DNA of 64,000 bases, taken from Acinetobacter kyonggiensis (GTDB lineage Bacteria > Pseudomonadota > Gammaproteobacteria > Pseudomonadales > Moraxellaceae). The position numbers were made by a program, and so were the translations under genes. The notes below the pieces were generated by a model. The model saw only the letters and a program-made list of their open reading frames with translations, was not told where the DNA came from and did no database searches. Below, piece after piece: positions 8,886-15,981 of the stretch (position 1 is its first letter; every line of letters starts with the position of its first letter). Where the stretch lies: positions 124,001-188,000 of the forward strand of contig NZ_FNPK01000004.1 in assembly GCF_900107285.1 (NCBI RefSeq). The letters are read 5' to 3'.

Positions 8886-9347
8886 ATGACTGAAAATATT
8901 CAATTGCCAAACCAAGACTTCCCGACAACCACTGGCGAAGTTAATTTATCTACCCTTCCATCAGAATGGCTGATTGTGTATTTTTATCCAAAAGATTCAA
9001 CACCAGGTTGTACTACGCAAGCAGTCGATTTTTCTGCTTTGAAAGATCAATTTGAAGCATTAAATACCACAATTATGGGTATCTCACGTGACTCGGTAAA
9101 AGCACATCAAAATTTCACTGAAAAGCAATCACTGAGCATTAATTTAATTAGCGACAAAGAAGAAGTCTTATGTAAACTCTTTGATGTCATTAAAGAAAAG
9201 AATATGTATGGTAAAAAAGTGATGGGTATTGAGCGCTCAACTTTCATTTTCCATAATGGCAAACTGGTCAAAGAATATCGTAAAGTCAAAGCAGCAGGTC
9301 ATGCAGAACAAGTTTTGCAAGATTTAAAAGTCTTACAGGCTGTTTAA
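8886..9347 (+). CDS. bcp: Thioredoxin-dependent thiol peroxidase (Bcp/PrxQ peroxiredoxin)
   Basis: The 153-residue protein reduces hydroperoxides with a peroxidatic cysteine, Cys42, in the motif FYPKDSTPGCTTQAVDF. The resolving cysteine found five residues later in many Bcp proteins, including that of E. coli, is absent (the position is Val). Cys95 in EEVLCKLF could serve instead, as in PrxQ members that place the resolving cysteine on a later helix. The GIERSTFIFHNG segment is typical of the family. It follows the PP-loop gene closely and ends at a bidirectional terminator shared with argO. Confidence 0.93.
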   Translation: MTENIQLPNQDFPTTTGEVNLSTLPSEWLIVYFYPKDSTPGCTTQAVDFSALKDQFEALNTTIMGISRDSVKAHQNFTEKQSLSINLISDKEEVLCKLFDVIKEKNMYGKKVMGIERSTFIFHNGKLVKEYRKVKAAGHAEQVLQDLKVLQAV

Positions 9348-9357
9348 ATGTCATAGC

Positions 9358-9387
9358 TAAAAGTCTAAACTCGTTTTGGACTTTTAG
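9358..9387. terminator. Bidirectional terminator between bcp and argO
   Basis: AAAAGTC and GACTTTT arms enclose a loop between two convergent genes; the A- and T-rich flanks suit both directions. Confidence 0.75.
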
Positions 9388-9389
9388 TT

Positions 9390-9995
9390 TTAGCTACTCA
9401 TCATTAAAGAAATTGCGATGCTCCACATAATCAGTGCAATAACAACATCTAATACGTTCCATGCTTTAGGATTTGCAAAGACAGGGATTAACACTCGAGC
9501 ACCATACCCCAAACTAAAAAAGAATAACCAAGAAGCCGTGATTACGCCCAAAGCAAAATATAGTTTGGTTTGCTCAAATTGAGTCGAAATAGATCCAATT
9601 AAAACCACCGTATCTAAATAGACATGTGGGTTTAACCAAGTTAAAGCCAGACACACCATAATAATTTTACTTAATTGAATTTCATTCTGCGAACCAGCAT
9701 GCAATGACTGATTCGAGTAAAAGGCTTGTCTGGCATGTTGTAATCCATACCACAATAAAAATACAGCTCCAGCCCATTTGGCAAAACCAACCACATCAGG
9801 ATAAACCTGTATCATGGTCGCAAAACCAGTTATGCCTAGCACCACCAAAATAGAATCCGAAAGCGCACACACAAAGCAAACCCAGAACACGGCTTGTTTC
9901 TTTAAGCCTTGTTTCAGTACAAATGCATTTTGCGCGCCAATAGCCACAATAAGACTTAAACCTATTGCAAAACCTTGTAGATATGTATGTAGCAT
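9390..9995 (-). CDS. argO: LysE/ArgO-family amino-acid exporter
   Basis: The 201-residue integral membrane protein has about six hydrophobic segments and the family N-terminus GFAIGLSLIVAIGAQNAFVLKQGL. LysE/ArgO proteins export arginine and lysine from the cytoplasm. It is transcribed away from an ArgP-like regulator whose start lies 142 bases off, the classical arrangement in which ArgP activates argO when basic amino acids accumulate. The conserved neighbour is the main reason for preferring ArgO over a more general LysE-family exporter. Confidence 0.88.
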   Translation of the reverse strand: MLHTYLQGFAIGLSLIVAIGAQNAFVLKQGLKKQAVFWVCFVCALSDSILVVLGITGFATMIQVYPDVVGFAKWAGAVFLLWYGLQHARQAFYSNQSLHAGSQNEIQLSKIIMVCLALTWLNPHVYLDTVVLIGSISTQFEQTKLYFALGVITASWLFFFSLGYGARVLIPVFANPKAWNVLDVVIALIMWSIAISLMMSS

Positions 9996-10137
9996 CCACT
10001 TTTTCCATGCTTTTTTCGGTGAAGTGCATTATCGATGCTTTCACACAAAACTAAATATAATTAAGAAAATATCAATTTAACTAAATTATTTTTAGTTTAT
10101 AGTCATTACTGAAAATGAAAAAAATGAAGCAAAAGTT
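9996..10137. promoter_or_regulatory. Divergent argO/argP promoter region
   Basis: The 142-base AT-rich spacer separates the divergent exporter and regulator genes. It contains AAACTAAAT near 10048 and ATTTTTAGTTTA near 10087 as inverted copies of a TAAACTAAA-like half site, which could be a LysR-type operator. This is inferred from position and symmetry only. Confidence 0.45.
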
Positions 10138-11034
10138 ATGCTGAACAGTAAACAATGTGATGCTTTTCTGGCCGTCGCAGAAATAGGCAGCTTTGATTTA
10201 GCAGCAGAACGCTTATGTATTACAGCATCTGCGGTGACTTTACGCGTGCAAAGTCTCGAAAAGACCTTAGGACATTTGCTCATTCTACGTGAACGCCCGT
10301 GCCGAGTAACCCAAGCTGGTCAATCGCTATTACATTACTTACAACACAGCCGATTACTGGAACACAACCTAATTCAGGAACTAACAGGACAATCAGCAAG
10401 TTCGCATTTTTATCGGCTCAATATTGCAATCAATGATGACTCTTTAACAACATGGCTGCTTTCCACCATTCAAGAAACTCTGATTCTTGACAAAATTGTG
10501 CTTCATCTAAAAGTAGATGACCAAACACAGACCCATCATTTATTAGAAACAGGGGTAGTAAATGCCTGTATTTCAACTGAAGTTACTGCAATGAAAGGTT
10601 GCCTTGCAGAACCCTTAGGAACAATGACATATCGGATGGTGGCAACGCCACAATTTGTACACCTATGGTTTCCAAATGGTATAAACCGTGAAAATCTAAA
10701 AATAACCCCTGCCGTTATTTATAATAATAAAGACCAGATCCATACCGATATTATTTTAAAGCACTATGGCTTAACCCCTGAAACTTATCCACATCACTAT
10801 ATTCCATCTGCGGCAGCCTTTGCAGAAGCCATTTATCTTGGACTTGGCTTTGGAATGCTACCAGATTATCAAATCGGTTCACGCTTAGAAACTGCTGAAC
10901 TCATTGAAATTCTTCCTCAATTTCGCACTGACATTAGGTTGTACTGGCATCATTGGAAACAACAATCTGTCGCGCTCGAAAAACTAACAACGACCTTACT
11001 ACAACAAGCACATCTTAAAATGAATCAAGCATAA
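10138..11034 (+). CDS. argP: ArgP-like LysR-family regulator
   Basis: The 298-residue protein has an N-terminal winged helix-turn-helix (residues 1-60; DAFLAVAEIGSFDLAAERL, TASAVTLRVQSLEKTLG) and a C-terminal effector domain. The N-terminal pattern resembles ArgP/IciA, which controls argO and other genes in response to lysine and arginine. The start is ATG 10138, with AATGAAG-like purine-rich sequence just upstream. Divergent placement from the exporter supports the assignment. Confidence 0.88.
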   Translation: MLNSKQCDAFLAVAEIGSFDLAAERLCITASAVTLRVQSLEKTLGHLLILRERPCRVTQAGQSLLHYLQHSRLLEHNLIQELTGQSASSHFYRLNIAINDDSLTTWLLSTIQETLILDKIVLHLKVDDQTQTHHLLETGVVNACISTEVTAMKGCLAEPLGTMTYRMVATPQFVHLWFPNGINRENLKITPAVIYNNKDQIHTDIILKHYGLTPETYPHHYIPSAAAFAEAIYLGLGFGMLPDYQIGSRLETAELIEILPQFRTDIRLYWHHWKQQSVALEKLTTTLLQQAHLKMNQA

Positions 11035-11097
11035 AAAAGCTGCAATACAAGGTTGTTTAATTTTGAGGTGAATGATTTTGCGCTGAATAATCTTGTG

Positions 11098-11667
11098 TTA
11101 TTTGACTTGCCATTGTCCAGATACCTTAATGCTCACCTTTTCTCCTATACCACCAAATGCTTTTTTCATGCCAAAATCACTGCGGTTAACCACGGCTTTG
11201 GATTTAACATCAATGAGTTTTGGATTAGCTGTATTCAGTTTTAAAAACGTATCTAGGATTACAGGCTTAGTAATGCCACGCAAAGTTAAATCACCTTTTA
11301 TACTATAGTGATCATTGCCTAAGAATATAAATTCATGACTATTAAAAGTCGCAGTCGTGTATTTTTCTGCATAAAATAAATCTTCACCTAAAATCATATT
11401 TCTCAGTGACGGCTTACTCAAGCTCAGGCTATTTATATCCAACACTAACTGTGCCGAAGCATTCTGTGGTGCTTTAGGGTCAAAAATCATACTGGACTGA
11501 ACCTGCTCAAACTTCCCTTTCACTATAGAAAAACCCATCGACTTAATATCAAAACCGACATAGGTTTGTGCTGTAAGTGTCCACTCCTGTGCATTGACTT
11601 GCGCAACGATGCTTAGACTCATTGCGCCAGCAATTAAGACACTTTTTATTGTGGCTGTGATATTCAT
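11098..11667 (-). CDS. YceI-family periplasmic protein
   Basis: The 189-residue protein has a signal peptide (cleaved near VNAQ-EW) and the YceI lipocalin-like fold pattern: YVGFDIKSMGFSIVKGKFEQ, a central NSHEFIFLGNDHYSIKGDLTLRGITKPV and RSDFGMKKAFGGIGEKV. Family members bind isoprenoid or other lipids in the periplasm. The ATG at 11667 is preferred over the GTG at 11676 because the GTG overlaps the AGGAG ribosome-binding site, which sits 8 bases before the ATG. The stop is convergent with argP, 63 bases away. Confidence 0.9.
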   Translation of the reverse strand: MNITATIKSVLIAGAMSLSIVAQVNAQEWTLTAQTYVGFDIKSMGFSIVKGKFEQVQSSMIFDPKAPQNASAQLVLDINSLSLSKPSLRNMILGEDLFYAEKYTTATFNSHEFIFLGNDHYSIKGDLTLRGITKPVILDTFLKLNTANPKLIDVKSKAVVNRSDFGMKKAFGGIGEKVSIKVSGQWQVK

Positions 11668-11718
11668 CCTGTCCACTCCTAGATCGTTGCAATTTTTTGC
11701 CCCAACCTAAAAGCTTAC

Positions 11719-12294
11719 TTAAGATTCTTCAAGATTGCTTTTATCTTGTGTCAGGTATTTATGCTGCAATTGTTGATAAGTAGTTGTGTGCTGAAATTTG
11801 TGTAAAAACTCACTGGTTCCGAGTGGAAAAGCAGATTCGACTATTTCCCCACGATAATAGGCTTCACGCAGCGGAGTCGCTGAAATGGCATCTTTTAGAC
11901 TATCCAGTTCAACCATCTCCCATTCTGGAAAAAGTTGAAGATAATAGGAAGATTCATCCTTAAAATGACCAATTAAACCCACTTTATCTTCAAAATTAAC
12001 AGCATCTTCGACCAATGATGTCACCAATTTTTGCCATTTTTTATCATCATAAACATCAACAACATACACAAACTTAATTCGCTGTTGATCTGCTGCTGAA
12101 AAGTTAGATAAAATCATTGTTTCGCGTTCATTTGCACTAAACGGATTTTTAATATTGCGTTCATTTTGCGCTGAACCCAGTGCCAAAAGTACATACTGAC
12201 TTTGCTGCAAGGCAATTTTAATGGTTTGCATATGTGCCAAATGAAAAGGCTGAAAACGACCAATAAAAACGAGATAATCAAAGGTATAATTCAT
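11719..12294 (-). CDS. nadM: Nicotinamide-nucleotide adenylyltransferase (NadM type)
   Basis: The 191-residue protein has the nucleotidyltransferase signature FIGRFQPFHLAHMQTI (residues 10-25) and a C-terminal ISATPLREAYYRG in place of the classical ISSTKIR-type motif. NadM joins nicotinamide mononucleotide and ATP to form NAD. In some bacteria NadM is fused to a Nudix hydrolase domain of similar size; here the protein ends after the transferase domain, with no Nudix box. It is upstream of the YceI gene in the same direction, with a 51-base gap. Confidence 0.85.
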   Translation of the reverse strand: MNYTFDYLVFIGRFQPFHLAHMQTIKIALQQSQYVLLALGSAQNERNIKNPFSANERETMILSNFSAADQQRIKFVYVVDVYDDKKWQKLVTSLVEDAVNFEDKVGLIGHFKDESSYYLQLFPEWEMVELDSLKDAISATPLREAYYRGEIVESAFPLGTSEFLHKFQHTTTYQQLQHKYLTQDKSNLEES

Positions 12295-12398
12295 AAGGGA
12301 TCAAATTTTTTATGACTCATGAGTTGTGCCACTCAAATCAATTTACGACATAATAAACGCCATAAAATTAAATTAAGTTTTAAAGCAAGGATAGTACG

Positions 12399-13199
12399 AT
12401 GACACTTAGTTGTATTCAACAACCTCATGAACATTTGGATGCGAATTTAGAAAATGGCGTACTGACTTTAGCCATTAATCGACCAAAAGCAAAAAATGCC
12501 TTATATGGCGAACTTTATTTATGGATTGCCAAAGCCTTAGATGAAGCTGATCAAGATAAAGAAGTTCGCGTGGTAATTTTACGTGGTGCTGATGCTGACT
12601 TCAGTGCGGGTAATGACATGCAGGACTTCATGCAGTTTATTCAAACGCCACTGGCAGGTAAAGCCGGTGATGCACCGCCATTTGTGGTGTTAAAATCTGC
12701 TGCGAAATTCTCTAAACCGTTAATTTGTGCCGTTCGTGGTGTTGCAATTGGCATTGGTGTCACGATTTTATTACATGCCGATTTGGTCTATAGCGACAAC
12801 ACTGCCCTATTCCAAATTCCATTTGTCAGTCTGGGTCTTTCTCCTGAAGGTGCTTCAAGTAAATTACTCATTCAACAAGCGGGCTACCATAAAGCCGCTG
12901 AGCTTCTGTTCACTGCACAAAAATTTAACAGTGAAAAAGCCTTAAGTGCAGGTTTGGTGAACAGCATTGAAGATGATGTTTATGCACATGCATTGAAACA
13001 AGCGCAAACTTTAGCTGCACTGCCATTGGCTTCTATTAAGCAAACCAAAGCGTTAATGAAACATAATTTACAAGAAATTTTAGACTGTGTAGATGATGAA
13101 GCTGTGATCTTTATGCAGCGCGTTTCTTCACCAGAAATGGCTGAAGCTGTAGCTGCATTTATGCAAAAGCGTAAACCTGATTTTGCTCAATTTAACTAA
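12399..13199 (+). CDS. Enoyl-CoA hydratase/isomerase family protein
   Basis: The 266-residue crotonase-fold protein has the N-terminal NGVLTLAINRPKAKNAL, the oxyanion-hole segment GADADFSAGNDMQDF (about residues 66-80) and KPLICAVRGVAIGIGVTILLHADLVY. It should act on an acyl-CoA in the cytoplasm, hydrating or isomerising a double bond. The substrate cannot be read from the sequence, and neighbouring genes do not form an obvious fatty-acid pathway. A terminator follows the stop codon. Confidence 0.88.
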   Translation: MTLSCIQQPHEHLDANLENGVLTLAINRPKAKNALYGELYLWIAKALDEADQDKEVRVVILRGADADFSAGNDMQDFMQFIQTPLAGKAGDAPPFVVLKSAAKFSKPLICAVRGVAIGIGVTILLHADLVYSDNTALFQIPFVSLGLSPEGASSKLLIQQAGYHKAAELLFTAQKFNSEKALSAGLVNSIEDDVYAHALKQAQTLAALPLASIKQTKALMKHNLQEILDCVDDEAVIFMQRVSSPEMAEAVAAFMQKRKPDFAQFN

Positions 13200-13218
13200 A
13201 TTTAAGCACTTAAAAATT

Positions 13219-13255
13219 AAAAACCACTTAGTGATTTAGATTGCTAAGTGGTTTT
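13219..13255 (+). terminator. Terminator after the enoyl-CoA hydratase gene
   Basis: AAAACCACTTAG pairs with CTAAGTGGTTTT around a loop. The T tail is short (TTTTATAC). Confidence 0.75.
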
Positions 13256-13306
13256 ATACTTTCAACCCTTGCATTTTTTTTAATACATTCCTATTAGGCG
13301 AACATT

Positions 13307-14065
13307 ATGTCTCAAAATAACGCTGAAAAAAAACGCTATTACGAACCTGCTCCGCAGGATATTGATGTCGAAAATTTTAAAAAGGTTGTTACCAGTCGTC
13401 GTTCGGTACGTAAATTTACCGACAAAGCCATTCCTGCGGAAGTGTTAGATGACTGCCTAGACTTGGCTTTACTGGCACCCAATTCCTCAAACTTACAGCC
13501 GTGGACATTTTATGTGGTGCAATCGGCAGCGAAGAAAAAGCAATTGGTCAAAGCATGTTTGAATCAATTGGCTGCAAAAACAGCTTCTGAATTAATTGTT
13601 TGTGTGGCACGTACCGACCGTTTAGATGAAATGGCGAAAATGAACATTACTGAGTTCCCTTTCCCAGAAGCGCCTGCAACTGTACAAAAGTATTATCGTT
13701 TTATTCCCTATAACTATAAAACGGGTTACTTCAATGCCCTAGGTAACTTTAAGAAAGTAGCTTTCAAAGTCGCACGTCAGTTTGACAAGCAACTGCCTGT
13801 AACTGCATTCAATCCAGCAGATGCCAAACTTTGGGCCAGCAAAACTACAGCTTTAGCCTGTGAAAACCTTGTACTGGCTTTACGTGCTTATGGTTTTGAC
13901 AGTTGTATGATGGAAGGTTTTGATGAGCCTTTGGTGAAAAAAATTCTAAATCTGAATAATCAGCAATACCCTGTCATGGTGATTGCTGCGGGTGAACGTG
14001 CCGAAGATGGAGTCTTCTTCCCGCAATATCGTTTTGACCGTAATTTATTTATTCAAAAGGTTTGA
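13307..14065 (+). CDS. Nitroreductase-family flavoprotein
   Basis: The 252-residue protein carries the FMN-binding segment VVTSRRSVRKFTDKAIPAEV near residues 28-47 and APNSSNLQPWTFYVV, followed by a C-terminal VMVIAAGERAEDG. Members reduce nitroaromatics, quinones or related compounds with NAD(P)H. The middle region, with KYYRFIPYNYKTGYFNALG, is longer than in minimal nitroreductases. No neighbour indicates a substrate. Confidence 0.87.
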   Translation: MSQNNAEKKRYYEPAPQDIDVENFKKVVTSRRSVRKFTDKAIPAEVLDDCLDLALLAPNSSNLQPWTFYVVQSAAKKKQLVKACLNQLAAKTASELIVCVARTDRLDEMAKMNITEFPFPEAPATVQKYYRFIPYNYKTGYFNALGNFKKVAFKVARQFDKQLPVTAFNPADAKLWASKTTALACENLVLALRAYGFDSCMMEGFDEPLVKKILNLNNQQYPVMVIAAGERAEDGVFFPQYRFDRNLFIQKV

Positions 14066-14093
14066 ATTTCATAATATAAACAGATAACGGCCA

Positions 14094-14310
14094 TTCGATA
14101 CGCGGTAAAGTCATCAGCAACTGTTCGAGGCAGGATTAATATGCATCGTAAAGTTTCTATGATCAGTTTAATCAAATGATGGACTCTGCCGAGTTTTGCT
14201 GATGACAATGGTTTTGCCTACTTTTCCCGAAATGAGAAATATATTTCGCAAGGTAGGTCGAACCGAAGGTTAAAACCTACTTTAAATTCATAACAGCAAG
14301 ACTCCGCCAT
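14094..14310 (+). repeat. Structured intergenic repeat, type A copy 2
   Basis: The segment shares motifs with the 7.9-kb copy: ATTCGATACGCGG, GCAACTGTTCGAGGCA, CGAGTTTTGC and AAGACTCCG. GTCATCAGCAA (14110-14120) pairs with TTGCTGATGAC (14196-14206). Relative to the first copy one C has become A and its partner G has become T, so the pair is kept. Further perfect stems include CGAAAT/ATTTCG near 14228-14249 and AGGTAGG/CCTACTT near 14250-14282. It fills the 252-base gap between the nitroreductase and NIF3 genes. Confidence 0.65.
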
Positions 14311-14317
14311 GAGTTTT

Positions 14318-14635
14318 TTAGTATTGAACATCGACCATTTGAATAAACTCAAAAGCAGGCTCTTCATATGGATGGCTTGCTTTTAAAGCTTTTGCGACGG
14401 CAGATGCTTTATCTTCAACAACAATGGTTTCGACACGCCATTCAGCAACTTGTTCTAAAATTTCTAGCTCACCAACAAATGGCTTTGCCCCTTTTACAGG
14501 TTTAAATTGCCCTGTACCTAACACTTGCCAAGCACAATGCTCATAGTTGCCTATACCGCCTGCTCCTGCTTCAAAAATGGCAAGTTTGGTAGATTCAAGA
14601 TGGGATTCGGGGACGTAGTAGATAAGTTTAAGCAT
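14318..14635 (-). CDS. NIF3/YqfO-like domain protein
   Basis: The 105-residue protein has the pattern MLKLIYYVPESHLESTKLAI ... GAGGIGNYEHCAWQ ... GTGQFKPVKGAKP and ends with KASHPYEEPAFEF. This matches the inserted CutA-like domain of NIF3/YqfO proteins, found as a stand-alone protein in many Proteobacteria. Its function is unknown. The start codon overlaps the end of the upstream unknown gene by 8 bases. Confidence 0.82.
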   Translation of the reverse strand: MLKLIYYVPESHLESTKLAIFEAGAGGIGNYEHCAWQVLGTGQFKPVKGAKPFVGELEILEQVAEWRVETIVVEDKASAVAKALKASHPYEEPAFEFIQMVDVQY

Positions 14636-15377
14636 GAGAACCTAAATCATAAATATGCTCAATATTTTCTAATGGTATAACCTTTCCACATCCAACATCT
14701 AGACTATTACTTGTAATTCCCTCATCAAATTTTTGGCAAATTAAATACCAATAAGTAAATAAAATTGAATCTAATTCATTTGGATCATATTCTTTATAAA
14801 ACTTGACGACAGTAGGTTTCAGCTTACTTTTCAAAAAGGTTGTAATACTTTTTCTTGTTTCTAAATTACTAATATCCATAAAAATTTCAGGCAAATCATA
14901 ACTTTTTCTTATTTTTGCTTCTTCTAGTCTTGTAAAAGCAAATATTCCTACAGCCTGCTTCCCAAAAGCTTCTCCCTTAAATCTCTCTTTTAAGCGACCA
15001 TTCAATTCATCTTTTAAATTTTCAGATAATAAAGATGGATATAAATTTGAAATTTTCTCTATAAATTTCTTAAACCCATCATTACAGTTTAATAAACCAT
15101 CACCAAACCATTCTAAAGTTCCATCACTACCACAACGATGGTAATAACTTACTCTTAACTTATCGACTGACTTTTCTTCTTTATCTGTTAATAACCTTCT
15201 TATACAATAAGCATATTTGCCAATATCGGTATCACATAGTTTGCCTTGCTCTTTCACTAAGTTATTTATTTTTCGCAATTTTTCATAAATTAATTTTTTA
15301 TCAACTTCATAATAAGTCGCTAGCGATTCAAGAGCATCATCCTCATGATTAAAACTAAACTTATGGACTCTTCCCAT
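14628..15377 (-). CDS. Unknown AT-rich gene overlapping the NIF3-like gene
   Basis: The 249-residue soluble protein has no signal peptide or membrane segment. It is rich in lysine, glutamate, asparagine and leucine, with cysteines scattered (DTDIGKYAYCIRR, YYHRCGSDGT, LNCNDGF, DVGCGK). I do not recognise a family. The gene is more AT-rich than its neighbours and overlaps the NIF3-like gene by 8 bases, so the two are translated from overlapping frames on the same strand. Composition and lack of recognisable relatives suggest horizontal acquisition, by inference only. Confidence 0.65.
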   Translation of the reverse strand: MGRVHKFSFNHEDDALESLATYYEVDKKLIYEKLRKINNLVKEQGKLCDTDIGKYAYCIRRLLTDKEEKSVDKLRVSYYHRCGSDGTLEWFGDGLLNCNDGFKKFIEKISNLYPSLLSENLKDELNGRLKERFKGEAFGKQAVGIFAFTRLEEAKIRKSYDLPEIFMDISNLETRKSITTFLKSKLKPTVVKFYKEYDPNELDSILFTYWYLICQKFDEGITSNSLDVGCGKVIPLENIEHIYDLGSHA

Positions 15378-15474
15378 TTTTACAACCTATTTTATTTCAC
15401 TTAGGTCATTATAACTAAATAGAAAATATGTATTTAAAATTAATATTTTAACCTCAACATCAAATCACATGCCC

Positions 15475-15581
15475 TGCGACATGGATGTCACACGTTAGGC
15501 TGCGGGGCAAGGATGTTCCATCAGTCTAACAAAGCATTTCATAACCTTACGGAATATATTCCTCATGCTTCAAAAGTAAGG
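15475..15581 (+). repeat. Structured intergenic repeat, type B copy 1
   Basis: The hairpin TGCGACAT-GG-ATGTCACA (15475-15492) is followed by a middle stem GTTAGGCTG (15494-15502) with CAGTCTAAC (15522-15530), then CCTTAC (15545-15550) with GTAAGG (15576-15581). The order of hairpins is the same in three other copies in this window. It lies in the 257-base stretch between the unknown gene and the small membrane protein. Confidence 0.6.
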
Positions 15582-15606
15582 CTAAATCAAACATTAAAGC
15601 ACAATA

Positions 15607-15634
15607 GAAAAAGCACCTTTCGGTGGCTTTTCTT
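15607..15634 (-). terminator. Terminator after the 42-residue membrane protein gene
   Basis: On the minus strand AAAAGCCACC-GAAA-GGTGCTTTT ends in T-rich sequence directly after the small ORF's stop codon, supporting that ORF as a real transcription unit. Confidence 0.7.
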
Positions 15635-15763
15635 TTACATCTGTAAGGCATAACCTAAAATCAGAAAGATCAATTGCAAACTCACAACCACCACAAATAG
15701 CTTCCAGCCTTTCTTACGCAGCGCTGTTTTATCAACGCTCGTATATGTCATCGTTTTTAGCAT
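15635..15763 (-). CDS. Small single-pass membrane protein (42 residues)
   Basis: The ORF encodes a basic N-terminus (MLKTMTYTSVDKTALRKKGW) followed by one strongly hydrophobic helix (LFVVVVSLQLIFLILGYAL). A GAGGTG ribosome-binding site lies 7 bases upstream of the ATG on the minus strand, and a terminator hairpin follows the stop. Ribosome-binding site, topology and terminator together make it likely to be expressed. It lies between the unknown gene and purL; the function is unknown. Confidence 0.6.
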   Translation of the reverse strand: MLKTMTYTSVDKTALRKKGWKLFVVVVSLQLIFLILGYALQM

Positions 15764-15940
15764 TGTGTCACCTCACTTCGAGATTCAATCCTGAACTTAT
15801 ATTGGGTTCACCATCTTTGGTCTATATTGCATCATCATTGCGCATAAAACATACAAAATGTATTTCACTCCAATATAAAAGCAAAATCCAAACCAAGTCC
15901 AGCAGGAAAATTTAAAATTTGAAAAAAAATACAACCAAAT

Positions 15941-15968
15941 AAAAAAGCCACCCGAAGGTGGCTTTAAA
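15941..15968. terminator. Terminator after purL
   Basis: AAAAAGCCACC-CGAA-GGTGGCTTTAAAAA forms a strong hairpin just beyond the purL stop codon. The gap from 15764 to 15940 is AT-rich with no ORF and should hold the small gene's promoter. Confidence 0.8.
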
Positions 15969-15981
15969 AATTTACTTCAGA

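Noticed and set aside
11053..11308. Plus-strand ORFs between argP and the YceI gene
   Set aside because: They lie antisense to the YceI coding sequence, which has a signal peptide, ribosome-binding site and family motifs.
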